Of a stretch of 64,000 nt of DNA, positions 26,919 to 36,367 are shown in pieces. A program made the position numbers and the translations under genes. Position 1 is the stretch's first letter; each line of letters starts with the position of its first letter. Under the pieces are notes generated by a model that was given only the letters and a program-made list of their open reading frames with translations, did no database searches and was not told the origin of the DNA. The DNA comes from Aureimonas sp. AU22. Its GTDB lineage: Bacteria; Pseudomonadota; Alphaproteobacteria; Rhizobiales; Rhizobiaceae. The stretch spans positions 43,330-107,329 of the forward strand of contig NZ_BBWJ01000019.1 in the NCBI RefSeq assembly GCF_001463745.1, written 5' to 3'.

Positions 26919-29900
26919 TCAGTCGAAGCGACCCGAGGCGTGGGCCAGCATCGTGTAGACCTTCCCGGTGTCGGAGGTCAGGTACGACTTGCTGCGCGTG
27001 TTGTCGGGATCGCGGCGGGAGGCATCCTGCAGAAGCGACTCGAAGTCCGCGATGTAGCGATCCACGGCATGGCGGAAGTCGGCATCCCGCTGGTACTTCC
27101 GGCGGATCTCGTCGAACGTCTGCTGCCCCTTCATCGTGTAGAGGCGGCGGGTGAAGACGTTCCGTTCGCCGCTGCGATAGCGGTCCCACAGCTCGACCGA
27201 CACGTTGTGATCGATCGCACGGGCGATATCCACCGACAGCGAATTCAGCGAGTCGACCACATGCGCCTGGCTACGCTCGGTGCGCGCAGGGCCCGCAGCC
27301 GCCGGGGAAGCAGCCGGAGCCGAACCGGCGGGGGCGACGTTCGCCTCCGCCTCTTCGTCCTGCGAAGCACGCCGCAGCAGGTCGGACACCCAGCCACCCT
27401 CGTTCTCGTCCGATGCCGGACGAGCCGCCGGCACCGCAGGCGCCGTACGTTCGGTCGGCGCCGCCGGCCGAAGGGGCGAGAACTCGCCGGTCCGCGCGGG
27501 CTGGACGTCCGGCGATGCCTGCGGCGTTCCCAGCATGCGCGCGGCATCCGGGCCGCCGCGCAGGTCGTACGCAAGGTTGCCGCCGACCGCAGGAGGCGCC
27601 GGGCGACGCTCCGCCTCGACCGGGGCCGCCGAAGAGCGCGCCGCACGGCTGTCGGTGGCGGGCTTGCGGACGTCCATCGCTCGGCCGGAGGTCGACACGA
27701 TGTCGCTCAGCTCGCGCAGGGCGCGGATCTGATCGGACACGGCGCGGCGCATCGCCTTGGTGCTCTCGCGGGTCTCTTCCGGCAGTTCGAAAACGCCGCG
27801 ACGGATCTCCGTACGGGCCGTCTCGAGTTCGCGGCGCATGTCGCCGGCTGCCTTCCGCATGTCGGCGGTGGCGCCGGAGAACTTCTCCGACGCTTCCTCG
27901 ATCACCGAGCGCAGAGCCTCGCGGATCTGTTCGGCGGCAGCCTGCGAACGGCGCTCGGTTTCCTCGAGCTGCTGCTCGGCTTCGCCGAGGCTGGAGCCCA
28001 ACTCGCTCGAGACCGTCCCGGCAACGGCGCGGGCGCGCGTCTCCGCCTGCGAGAAGAGCCGGTCGACGACGCCCTCGAAGGTGTCGAGCATCGTGGAGAT
28101 GTCGCGCGAGCGATCCGCAAGCGTGCCGGCGAGGAGGGTGAGCCCCTCGTGGCGCTCTTCCAGCGTCGACTGCAGGTTGGTCTGGGTCTCGTCGAGAAGA
28201 CGGGCGGCGTCGGACAGAAGACGCCCATGCTCCGCGAACTTCTCCGTCATCCCGCCGATCTGCGTGAAGGCCGTGGAGGTGACGCCGTCCATCCGGGCGA
28301 TCGACTGTTCCAGGCGATCGGACGAGGAGGTGATCTCGTCTTCGACGCGCAGCGCTTCCGTCCGGAAGCGATCGCGGGTGTCGATGAGCGACGTCTCCAC
28401 GCGGCCGATGGAGCCGGTGGCATCCTCGAGCATCGCGCGCAGCGTCTCGTTGCTGTTGTCCAAGCGCTCGAGCAGCTGCGTGACTTCCTGGCCGAGTTGG
28501 CCCTGGACACCGGACACGCGGGTGACCGTCTCCTCCGAGCGCGTGTCGAGAGCCGACAGAAGTTCGCTCGACGAACGGCCGAGGCGTTCCACCGTCTCCT
28601 CGGTGCGCTGGATGAAGCTCGCCACCACGGCTGCGTTCTCGGCCCGCAGGCGTTCGGCCACCTGACCGGACGTTCCCTCGAGGGCCTGGATCGCTGCAAT
28701 GCCGGTTTCCGACAGGCGCTCGACGATCGGGCGCGTCCGCGTCTCGATGAGGTTGGCAAGGTCCGAATTGCGATCTGCCAGAAGCTGCGACAGGGCGCGG
28801 GTGCGCTCGGTCATGGTCTGGCCGACACGGTCGGCGCTGTCCGAGAGTTCGCGTTCCGACGACGCGACACGTTCCGCAATCTCGGCTCCGAAGCCGGCGC
28901 TGACCTCAGCCATCTGATCGCGAGCACGCTCCGCTTCCACGCGCAGTGCCGTGGCGGCGGCCGAAAGACCCAGCACGACCTGCGAGCCTTCGTCGGCCAA
29001 GGCGGCGCGTGCCTCTTCCGCTTCGCGCAGGATCGTTCCCGAAACCTGGGCCGTCTCGTCGCGGATGCTGCCGGCAACCGACAGGATCTCGCCGCGGATG
29101 CGCGACGACGTTCCGTCGATTTCGTCGCGCAGGGCGGCGACCGAGCGCGACAGGTTGTCGTTGAGGCCACCCGTCGTGCTCGACAGCGTTTCCGTGAGCC
29201 GCTCGGAGAGCGACGTCAGCTCGGCCACGAAGCCGTCCGCGCGTTCGCCAAGAAGCGAGACGCTGCGTCCGGTCTCGTCCCGGATGATGCCGGCTGTGCC
29301 GCGAACCCGCTCGGCGAAACCTTCGGCGTCGCCGAGGAAGCGCTGGCGAGCGCTCTCTGCCTGTTCGGCCATCGAGAGGGCCACGGCGTCGATCTCGCCG
29401 ACGATCCGGGCTGCGTCGGAGGCCATGCGCTCGCGCGCCTCGCCGGAACTCGCCTCGAAGCGATCGGTCGCGCCGGTGAGTTCGGCGACGAGCTGACTGG
29501 CGGTTTCGCCGATCTGGTCGCGCACCCGGTCCGTCTCGCCGCGCATGGCCTCGACGACGCGCGCGACCTCGCCGGTGATGCGCCCGGCATCTTCCAGGAG
29601 GTTGCGACGCGAAAGCTCGCCCGCTTCCCGCAGATGGGTGCTGGCGCTCGTGAACTCGGCGCCGATCGCCGCCGTCTGTTCGGCGACTTCGCGCCGCAGC
29701 CCGTCGGACTGCTCGCGAACCTGCAGGGCGGCCGACGCGACCTCTTCGCGGATCTGCACGGCATCCGCGGCGAACTGCTCGCGGGTCTTGTCGCCGATCA
29801 GGCGCAGGCGATCCGACGCGTTGCCGATGTCGCCAGACAACGATTCCGCCTGCTGCAGGACGATCACCCGTGCAGCCTCCGCGTCAGCACGCAGACGGGC

Positions 29901-32900
29901 GGCCATCGCCTCCAGACCGCCGGCGAACTCGCTCGCGACCTCGGAAAGGCGCTCGCGTGCCGTCTCGGCCTCGCTGCGCATCGCAAGCGACGCTCCGCCG
30001 ATCTGTGTGGTGAAGGCGTCGCCTTCCAGCGCGAGAGCTTCGCGCAGTTCTTCCGCGTCGGCGCGCATCCGGCCCGCCACGTCGGTGACCTGGCGACCGA
30101 GCTGCTCGGCCTCGGCAGCGAAACGCTCCTGCGCTTCCTGGCCGACACGGCGGATCGATTCGGCGGAGAGGGCGATACCCTCAGCGATCTGTGCGCTCTC
30201 GCCGGTGAGTTCGCTGCGAGCGGCCTGGCTCGTTTCCTGAACGGACTGAACCACCGCACGGATACGCTCCTCGAAGCGTTCGGCTTCAGCCACGAACTCG
30301 GACTGGGCCTCGGCGGAGGAGGCACGGAAGGTCGAGCCCAGTTCGCCGATGATGATGGCGATCTTCTGCGTCTCGGTCTCGAGACCGGCGCGGGCGCGAT
30401 CGGCCTCCTCGCCCATCGTGGCGGAAGCCGCCACGATCGATTCCCGCAGGGTGTCGGCGATCATCGAGGTGCGGCCCGAGAGCGTGCGCTCGACATTGCC
30501 AAGGCCGCGCTCGAGGCTGGCCGTGATCGCTTCCGTCCGCTCGTCCACTGCCGCGGCAAGGCTCACGGTTCCGGCGGCCAGCGCGGCTGCGATCTCCTCG
30601 CGCTTGGTTTCCAGCGCAGTGGTCACGTTGCCGGCGCTCTGCTCGAGCACGCGGCGCACGTCGTCGGCACGGTCGCCCAGCGTTGCAGCCAGCGATCCCG
30701 CCACATCCTCGATTGCCGAAGTGAGGTTGTCGCGGCGTTCGTCCATCGCGGTGGCTAGGAAGCCATCGGACTCGATCAGGGCCTGGCGCAGGGCCGCGAT
30801 GCGGGTCTCCAGCGTCGACAGGATGGTGGCGTTGCCGCTCTCGAGCGTCGAGGCGATGCGGCCGGCGCGATCGTCGAGGTCGGCGATGAGCGAGCTTTCC
30901 GATGCATCCACCATGCGGCGCATGGACACGACGCGGTCGTCCAGGCCGTCGAGGATCGCGCTGCGGGCGCTTTCGACGGCGTCGCGCAGAGCCGTGCCAC
31001 GACCGTCGAGGCCCTGGATCAGCAGCGAGAGCGCGTTCTCCACGGCGGACAGAACGGTTCCGGCGTTGTGATCGATGTCGCGGGCGAAGCGCTTCGTCCG
31101 TTCGTCCAGAGTTTCCGTCAGTCCAGCATGCGAACTATCGACAGCCGCCGAAAGGTCGCGAACACGCGCGGCAAGTTCGCCGACGACACGCTCGACGGAC
31201 TCCTCGAAGCTCGCCTCGATGCCGGCGGTGCGGGTTTCGAGGCTCGCCAGGAACTCCTGCCGGCGATCGTCGCCGGTCATCAGAGCCGCTTCGAGGCGAC
31301 CGATGACGTCGTCACCGACACGGGAGGTGTAGAGTTCCAGCGTGTTGGAAAGCCGCTCGCCGCTGTCGCGCATGAACGCTTCGGAGGCGGCCAGGCGGTC
31401 GGCGAGACCGGTCGTCAGCACCTCGTTGCGCTCGTCGAACTCGGAGACGAAGCGGCTGGTGCGCTGATCCAGCATCTGATCGAGCGTCTGAAGGCGCGTC
31501 TCGAACTCCGACGACAGGAGCTGCGTGCGTTCGTCGAGGGCAACCTCGATGGCCGATCCGCGCTCGGCAAGCAGTGCGTTCATGCGTTCCAGGCGGGTCT
31601 GGAAGCGCTGGTCGGCCTGGCTGTCGGCGGCGGAAAGGGCGGCTTCCAGGCGTTCGGCACGCGCGTCCACGCCGGACACCATGCGACCCTCGGCGTTGCC
31701 GATGACCGCTTCCATGCGCGAGACGTTCTCCTCGATCGATTGCGCGAGGGCCGTTCCGCGCTCCTCGAACTGAGCGAGCAGCGTCTGCTGAGCGAAGGCG
31801 AGCGAGGTGTCGATGTCAGCGGCGCGGTCGCTGAGCACGGCGCCGAGCGAACCGATCTGCGCATCGAAGCTCGACCGGACGTGGTCGGAATGCGCCGCGA
31901 AACTCGCGTCGATGCCCTGGCGCGCACTATTGGTGGCGGCGGTCAGCTGCTCGCGGCCACCCTCGATGACTTGACGGATTTCGTCCGCACGCTCCGCCAC
32001 GTTGCGCGTGAAGCTGCCGGTCGTCTCGGACAGGGCCACCGCGAAACGGTCGGCCGAGCGATCGATCGCCAGAGCCTGACCTTCGATCGTCTGAACGAGC
32101 TGCGCTCCCTTGCCGGACAGTGCGCCCTCGAGTTGCGCCAGACGCTCGTCGAAGCGCCCGAGCACATCCTCGTTGCGGGCGCCGAGAAGAGCGGTCGCTT
32201 GCTGAATGCGGGTGTCGAAGGCCGCGTCGAGATTGCGCAGCAGGCGCTCCGTCTCGGAGGCGAGGTGCGACATGCGCTGGTCGAGACCGCCGGTGAGCGA
32301 GGCGACCAGCGCTTCATTGTCCGCCAGCATGCGCGTGGAACGCTCGTCGAGAGTTTCGCTGAGCCGCCGATCGAAGGTCTCGGATCCCGACGCCAGGCTT
32401 TCCGTACGCTCGGCCAGCGCGTTCAGCACCGCTTCGTTCGACTGACGCAGGCGTTCGCCGGACTGCTCGCCGATCGCGGCGACACGCTGGACCAGTTCGT
32501 CCGAGCGCGCCTGGAGCTCTTCGGCCTGGACGCGAAGCGAGCGCGCCAGTTCTTCGCCGGTCTGGGCCAGGCGTCGCGTGGTCTCCTCGGCCGTCTCGCC
32601 GATGCGCTGGATCACGCTGGCGCTGCTTCCGCTGAGCTCGGCCTCGATCTCGCGGCTGCGGCTGTCGAACATGGCCGTCAGGGTCTGGCTGCGGTCCTCG
32701 TAGGCCTGCGACAGGGACGCGCCCCGTTCGTCGAGCAGGGCATGGAAGCGCTGCGTTGCCTCTTCGACCTGATGGATGATGCGGGTGGACGCCGTGTCCA
32801 CGTCGCCGATCAGGCGATCGTGCGAGCCCACCACCGAGGACCGGAGCCGCTCGGCGTGCGCCAGCATCGCTTCGCGCTCGCTCGACAGGTCGTTGACGAG

Positions 32901-33944
32901 CGAGCGGATCTTGACCTCGTTGTCGGCATAGGCGCGCTCGAGCGAGGAGACCTCGGAATGCACGATGCCTTCGAGTTCGCCCATGCGGGACAGGGCGCGC
33001 TCGACGCCCTCGCCGAGTGCCGCGACTTCGCGACGGATAGCGTTGCCGACGCTGGTGACCTTCTCGGAAGCGATATTCTCCGGCTCCGCAAGGCGCAGCG
33101 CGACCTCTGCGAGGGATCGGCTCATCAGCCGCAGATCCTGCGAGCGGCGGACCATGACGGCGAAGGCCAGGATCAGGAGGGCAGGCAGCACCACGGCGGA
33201 GGCGGCAAGCGCCAGCGAGAGGCCGGCCGGAGCGGGCGGCCCGCCAGCCTCGAGGAAGGCGAAGGAGGCGGCACCCGCCAGCACGACCCACGCGGCGGCA
33301 ACGACGCTGCCGATCACGAGGGTGCGACGGGAGGAGCGTCGGGTGAGGAGAGCGTCGGCCATCACGGCGGCGGAGCGCTGCTCGTCGTTGGCGACGGTGG
33401 ACTTGAAATCGCGGGTGCGGGACGCCCGGACAGGCTCGGCGGCAGCCTGCGGCTCCTGCCGTGTCGATTGCTGCCCGGCACGGGCGCGCGAGGCGTCACG
33501 GTCGGCGGCGGAAGCGGTGCCGGCCGCGATGGCTGCGGCCACCGGGGGAACGGCGCTTCCCAGACGATCGGCGACGATCGAGGGCTCGACCTGATCGGCC
33601 TCCGCCATGGACGCGATCAGCTCCTCTTCGGCCAGCTGGAACTCCGGCTCGGGAGGCAGTTCGGAGTCCTCGACGTTCGAACCTGCCGCAGCGACCGGCT
33701 CGGCGACGGCGTCCTCCCGCAACGCGCTGGTCGCTTCCTCGACGGAGCGGTCGAATTCATTCAGGGCGAACTCGATGTTCATCTCGGAGGGGGAAAGCGT
33801 CTCGTTCTCGACGTGCCCGTCGGCGGTGCCGGAGATGCGGCCTTCCTCCGTGTCGGCGCCCAGAAAATCCGTGTCCTGAAGCGCAGCCTCCAGTTCGGTG
33901 ACTGCTTCGTCCGATAGCTGTTCAGCCGTCTTGATCTTCGACAT
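26919..33944 (-). CDS. Giant coiled-coil polar growth protein (GPR/RgsE homologue)
   Basis: A 2,341-residue membrane-anchored scaffold. Residues 1-205 are an acidic, low-complexity cytoplasmic region. Two membrane helices follow (about 208-232, TLVIGSVVAAAWVVLAGAAS, and 242-265, LSLALAASAVVLPALLILAF). About 1,750 residues of nearly unbroken helix come next, with D/E-R pairs recurring roughly every 17-19 residues (LDERG, LAERT, LDQRT, FDERN), as in apolipoprotein-like coiled coils. After a Pro/Ala-rich linker (about 2,060-2,220) there is a compact C-terminal domain (IDHNVSVELWDRYRSGERNV ... FRHAVDRYIADFESLL). This layout matches GPR of Agrobacterium tumefaciens (about 2,115 residues) and RgsE of Sinorhizobium, which form a ring at the growth pole needed for unipolar elongation. 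It is transcribed alone with its own terminator. Confidence 0.88.
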   Translation of the reverse strand: MSKIKTAEQLSDEAVTELEAALQDTDFLGADTEEGRISGTADGHVENETLSPSEMNIEFALNEFDRSVEEATSALREDAVAEPVAAAGSNVEDSELPPEPEFQLAEEELIASMAEADQVEPSIVADRLGSAVPPVAAAIAAGTASAADRDASRARAGQQSTRQEPQAAAEPVRASRTRDFKSTVANDEQRSAAVMADALLTRRSSRRTLVIGSVVAAAWVVLAGAASFAFLEAGGPPAPAGLSLALAASAVVLPALLILAFAVMVRRSQDLRLMSRSLAEVALRLAEPENIASEKVTSVGNAIRREVAALGEGVERALSRMGELEGIVHSEVSSLERAYADNEVKIRSLVNDLSSEREAMLAHAERLRSSVVGSHDRLIGDVDTASTRIIHQVEEATQRFHALLDERGASLSQAYEDRSQTLTAMFDSRSREIEAELSGSSASVIQRIGETAEETTRRLAQTGEELARSLRVQAEELQARSDELVQRVAAIGEQSGERLRQSNEAVLNALAERTESLASGSETFDRRLSETLDERSTRMLADNEALVASLTGGLDQRMSHLASETERLLRNLDAAFDTRIQQATALLGARNEDVLGRFDERLAQLEGALSGKGAQLVQTIEGQALAIDRSADRFAVALSETTGSFTRNVAERADEIRQVIEGGREQLTAATNSARQGIDASFAAHSDHVRSSFDAQIGSLGAVLSDRAADIDTSLAFAQQTLLAQFEERGTALAQSIEENVSRMEAVIGNAEGRMVSGVDARAERLEAALSAADSQADQRFQTRLERMNALLAERGSAIEVALDERTQLLSSEFETRLQTLDQMLDQRTSRFVSEFDERNEVLTTGLADRLAASEAFMRDSGERLSNTLELYTSRVGDDVIGRLEAALMTGDDRRQEFLASLETRTAGIEASFEESVERVVGELAARVRDLSAAVDSSHAGLTETLDERTKRFARDIDHNAGTVLSAVENALSLLIQGLDGRGTALRDAVESARSAILDGLDDRVVSMRRMVDASESSLIADLDDRAGRIASTLESGNATILSTLETRIAALRQALIESDGFLATAMDERRDNLTSAIEDVAGSLAATLGDRADDVRRVLEQSAGNVTTALETKREEIAAALAAGTVSLAAAVDERTEAITASLERGLGNVERTLSGRTSMIADTLRESIVAASATMGEEADRARAGLETETQKIAIIIGELGSTFRASSAEAQSEFVAEAERFEERIRAVVQSVQETSQAARSELTGESAQIAEGIALSAESIRRVGQEAQERFAAEAEQLGRQVTDVAGRMRADAEELREALALEGDAFTTQIGGASLAMRSEAETARERLSEVASEFAGGLEAMAARLRADAEAARVIVLQQAESLSGDIGNASDRLRLIGDKTREQFAADAVQIREEVASAALQVREQSDGLRREVAEQTAAIGAEFTSASTHLREAGELSRRNLLEDAGRITGEVARVVEAMRGETDRVRDQIGETASQLVAELTGATDRFEASSGEARERMASDAARIVGEIDAVALSMAEQAESARQRFLGDAEGFAERVRGTAGIIRDETGRSVSLLGERADGFVAELTSLSERLTETLSSTTGGLNDNLSRSVAALRDEIDGTSSRIRGEILSVAGSIRDETAQVSGTILREAEEARAALADEGSQVVLGLSAAATALRVEAERARDQMAEVSAGFGAEIAERVASSERELSDSADRVGQTMTERTRALSQLLADRNSDLANLIETRTRPIVERLSETGIAAIQALEGTSGQVAERLRAENAAVVASFIQRTEETVERLGRSSSELLSALDTRSEETVTRVSGVQGQLGQEVTQLLERLDNSNETLRAMLEDATGSIGRVETSLIDTRDRFRTEALRVEDEITSSSDRLEQSIARMDGVTSTAFTQIGGMTEKFAEHGRLLSDAARLLDETQTNLQSTLEERHEGLTLLAGTLADRSRDISTMLDTFEGVVDRLFSQAETRARAVAGTVSSELGSSLGEAEQQLEETERRSQAAAEQIREALRSVIEEASEKFSGATADMRKAAGDMRRELETARTEIRRGVFELPEETRESTKAMRRAVSDQIRALRELSDIVSTSGRAMDVRKPATDSRAARSSAAPVEAERRPAPPAVGGNLAYDLRGGPDAARMLGTPQASPDVQPARTGEFSPLRPAAPTERTAPAVPAARPASDENEGGWVSDLLRRASQDEEAEANVAPAGSAPAASPAAAGPARTERSQAHVVDSLNSLSVDIARAIDHNVSVELWDRYRSGERNVFTRRLYTMKGQQTFDEIRRKYQRDADFRHAVDRYIADFESLLQDASRRDPDNTRSKSYLTSDTGKVYTMLAHASGRFD

Positions 33945-34452
33945 GACCCGCCGCCCCGTACTCGTTACTCATCGGCGGGGTCGACGCTCGCTGCCGTGTT
34001 GCGAGCCGCCTTCCGTTCCGCCATCAACATGCCGCCCTCCCGAACACGGAAGGCGAGCCTCTTGCATTCCACCAAATTAGAGGGCGGCGTGGCGGAAGGA
34101 AACCCGCAATTCCGGGCTTTGATACAAGTTTAAACATTTGGTTAACGTCGAAAACGAAATGCCGACCAAGGCGCTATCGGTCTGTTGACGCTGGGGGCGA
34201 CGCTCGCATTTGCGGTTCCCGCCGAACCTGACGTCGCGTAGCGCGGACTTTCGAGAGGAGATAGGTCGGTTATCCGTCCGCCTCGACGCTGCGGGACGGG
34301 TGCGTCCGAATGTCCGCTGCGGACGATCACACCGACTTCGCGACCGTTCGCCAGGCCCGCAAGTGTCTGTTGATAAACCGGTCCGGTGCCGTCTTCACCT
34401 TGGTTGCGCGTGACGGTTGACCCCTGCGGTCCGGCGTTCTAACCCCCGGGGC
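33945..34452. promoter_or_regulatory. Regulatory gap upstream of GPR and ferredoxin genes, with a CtrA-like motif
   Basis: About 500 bp between two divergent genes, AT-richer than its surroundings near 34120-34160. It contains TTAA (34130-34133) and TTAAC (34142-34146) separated by eight bases, one base more than the CtrA consensus TTAA-N7-TTAA; on the other strand TTAA-N7-TTTA is a one-mismatch match. It lies about 190 bp upstream of the GPR start codon. No gene is supported in the gap. Confidence 0.3.
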
Positions 34453-34773
34453 ATGACCGCGATCAACTTCATTGCTCCCGACGGCACCCGCTATGAGATC
34501 GATGCGCCGGACGGCGCCAGCGTCATGCAGGCGGCGATCCGCAACGACGTACCGGGTATCGACGCCGACTGCGGCGGAGCCTGCGCCTGCGCCACATGCC
34601 ATGTCTATGTGGACGAGGCGCAGTTCGCCCGTCTCGATGTAATGGAAGCCATGGAAGAGGACATGCTCGACTTCGCGCTCGACGTACGGCCGACGTCCCG
34701 CCTGTCCTGTCAGATCCGGGTGCGACCCGATCTCGCCGGCCTGACGCTCACGGTACCCCAGCGTCAGGCGTGA
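34453..34773 (+). CDS. [2Fe-2S] ferredoxin, adrenodoxin type
   Basis: A 106-residue electron carrier. Cluster cysteines follow the pattern C-x5-C-x2-C in DADCGGACACATCHVYV (about residues 38-50) and a fourth in TSRLSCQIRV (about residue 86). An extra cysteine sits inside the first loop (GGACA). Acidic residues EAMEEDMLDFA form the partner-docking helix typical of adrenodoxin/FdxB-like proteins. It could serve a cytochrome P450, a dioxygenase or Fe-S assembly; no redox partner is adjacent. It converges with the DUF922 gene 17 bp away. Confidence 0.9.
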   Translation: MTAINFIAPDGTRYEIDAPDGASVMQAAIRNDVPGIDADCGGACACATCHVYVDEAQFARLDVMEAMEEDMLDFALDVRPTSRLSCQIRVRPDLAGLTLTVPQRQA

Positions 34774-34790
34774 GTGCCGGTCTCGCCGAT

Positions 34791-35390
34791 CTAATGGGCG
34801 TTCCGCTTCGTCGCAGCGGCCAGTTTGTCGTTGAGCCGGGAGTCCACGACGCGCGCTTCGGTTCGGTCGAACCCGTGCTGTGCCTTCGCGTGGGCCATTT
34901 GAAGCTCCTGCGAACGCCGGGTGGCGACGATTTCCATTCGCGCGCAGCTCGCTTCGGCCGGCAGCGCGAGCAGCTCCTGGTTCATCCGGTCGAGCCAGGT
35001 CTTGGCGATCGCCGAATGGTGCGCTTCGTGCTCGGCGATGTCCCGCTGCAGGATCTTCCACATGGTGCGCGTCCGTGGATCGGCCTTTTGCGGCGCGTTC
35101 CAGCGGGGCAGGGTGGTGACGAGGTCCAGGCGCAGGTTCGTACGCGAGACGCGGCATCCGGTCTTCTGCGACGCGAATTCGAGGTCTCGCATGAACGTGA
35201 CCTTAGTCGACCCGGCATGACGTTCGCCGCCGGAGAGCAGCGGACCGGTCGCCCCCAAGGCGCTATCCAGATCGGCGAACGTAGCGCCCTTCACCATGAA
35301 GTATGTCGTGCGTTCCGTGATCTCCGCGCCGTGCGCGAGACCCGTGGACATGCATCCCGCCGCAAGGCCGCAGATCAGAAGTCGCCGCAT
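34791..35390 (-). CDS. Exported DUF922-family putative zinc protease
   Basis: A 199-residue predicted periplasmic protein. The signal peptide is MRRLLICGLAAGCMSTGLAHG with cleavage before AE. The mature part matches DUF922, a family proposed to be zinc proteases, with a HExxH-type motif in DIAEHEAHHSAIAKTW (HEAHH) and a helical C terminus. Two cysteines (TGCRVS, EASCARME) could form a disulfide. The substrate is unknown. The start at 35390 was chosen to place the signal peptide at the N terminus. Confidence 0.8.
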   Translation of the reverse strand: MRRLLICGLAAGCMSTGLAHGAEITERTTYFMVKGATFADLDSALGATGPLLSGGERHAGSTKVTFMRDLEFASQKTGCRVSRTNLRLDLVTTLPRWNAPQKADPRTRTMWKILQRDIAEHEAHHSAIAKTWLDRMNQELLALPAEASCARMEIVATRRSQELQMAHAKAQHGFDRTEARVVDSRLNDKLAAATKRNAH

Positions 35391-35524
35391 CGTCGCTGGC
35401 CTCGACCCTTGAAACACCACACCCTTACGCTACGCGGGTTCAAAAGAGATACAAGGGAGGATTGCGGAATAATTAAGATCGTGCACGACCGGTTCGCACG
35501 ACCTGCCAGATGGGTGGTGCCAGT

Positions 35525-36367
35525 ATGATGCGCGAACGCCACTGGCGGCTTGCGGAAGGGCGCAGCCTCCCGATCGGCCGGAAGGCCTTGATCATGGGCG
35601 TCCTCAACGTCACCCCGGACAGCTTCTCCGACGGGGGGCGATACGACGGTGATGTGGGGCATGCCGTCGAAGCGGCACTTGCCATGGTTGTTGAAGGTGC
35701 GTCGATCATCGACATCGGCGGAGAATCGACGCGTCCCGGAGCTGAACCGGTCGATGCCGCCGAGGAGCAGCGGCGCGTCCTGCCCGCGATCCGCGCGTTG
35801 CGGGCGCGCAGCGAGGTCGCGATCTCCATCGATACCTACCGCGCCGAGACCGCGATGCTCGCGGTCGAGGCCGGCGCCACGATCGTGAATGACGTCTGGG
35901 GCGCGCAGAAGGATCCTGCCATTGCAGAAGTTGCCGCACGCACGGGCGCGGGTCTCTGCCTCATGCATACGGGCCGCGAACGGCAGAAGCTGCCCGACGT
36001 CATCGCGGACCAGCGCGCCTTCCTCGGCCGTTCGATCGAGATCGCACGCACTGCCGGAGTTGCAGACGAACACATCGTGCTGGATCCTGGATTTGGTTTC
36101 GCCAAGTCCGCGGACGAGAACTTCGAACTGATGATGCGGATCGGCGAACTCGTCGAGTTCGGCTTTCCGATTCTCGCCGGCACGTCGCGCAAGCGCTTCG
36201 TGCGCGGTGTTCTGACCGCCGAGGCCGGCGACGCGGATGTGGCGACCGCTGCGACGAGCGTCCTCCTGCGCGAGCGTGGCGTCTCGATCCTGCGCGTCCA
36301 CGCCGTCGCACCGACGCGCGATGCGCTGGCGATCGTCGATGCCGCGCTCGAGCGGGGGCGGCCATGA
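35525..36367 (+). CDS. folP: Dihydropteroate synthase
   Basis: A 280-residue folate enzyme joining p-aminobenzoate to dihydropterin pyrophosphate; the target of sulfonamides. Motifs: MGVLNVTPDSFSDGGRY near the N terminus, the pterin-site IDIGGESTRPGA, ISIDTYRAETA, VNDVWGA, LDPGFGFAKS, FPILAGTSRKRFVRG and the final RVHAV. Two neighbouring ATG codons (35525, 35528) are possible starts, with GGGTGG seven bases before the first. The stop overlaps folK by four bases (ATGA). Confidence 0.94.
   Translation: MMRERHWRLAEGRSLPIGRKALIMGVLNVTPDSFSDGGRYDGDVGHAVEAALAMVVEGASIIDIGGESTRPGAEPVDAAEEQRRVLPAIRALRARSEVAISIDTYRAETAMLAVEAGATIVNDVWGAQKDPAIAEVAARTGAGLCLMHTGRERQKLPDVIADQRAFLGRSIEIARTAGVADEHIVLDPGFGFAKSADENFELMMRIGELVEFGFPILAGTSRKRFVRGVLTAEAGDADVATAATSVLLRERGVSILRVHAVAPTRDALAIVDAALERGRP

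Noticed and set aside
26814..30758. A 1,314-residue open frame on the plus strand opposite the GPR gene
   Set aside because: It runs antisense to an unbroken coiled-coil gene at high GC, where stop codons on the other strand are rare. The product is Arg/Gly/His/Leu-rich with no domain, and GPR has full family support.
31068..33917. A 949-residue open frame on the plus strand opposite the GPR gene
   Set aside because: Same reason as the previous entry; the D/E-R and Ala-rich codons of the coiled coil give few antisense stops.
26919..33944. DNA tandem repeats within the GPR gene
   Set aside because: The periodicity is in amino-acid pattern (heptads and D/E-R spacing); I saw no exact or near-exact repeated DNA unit.
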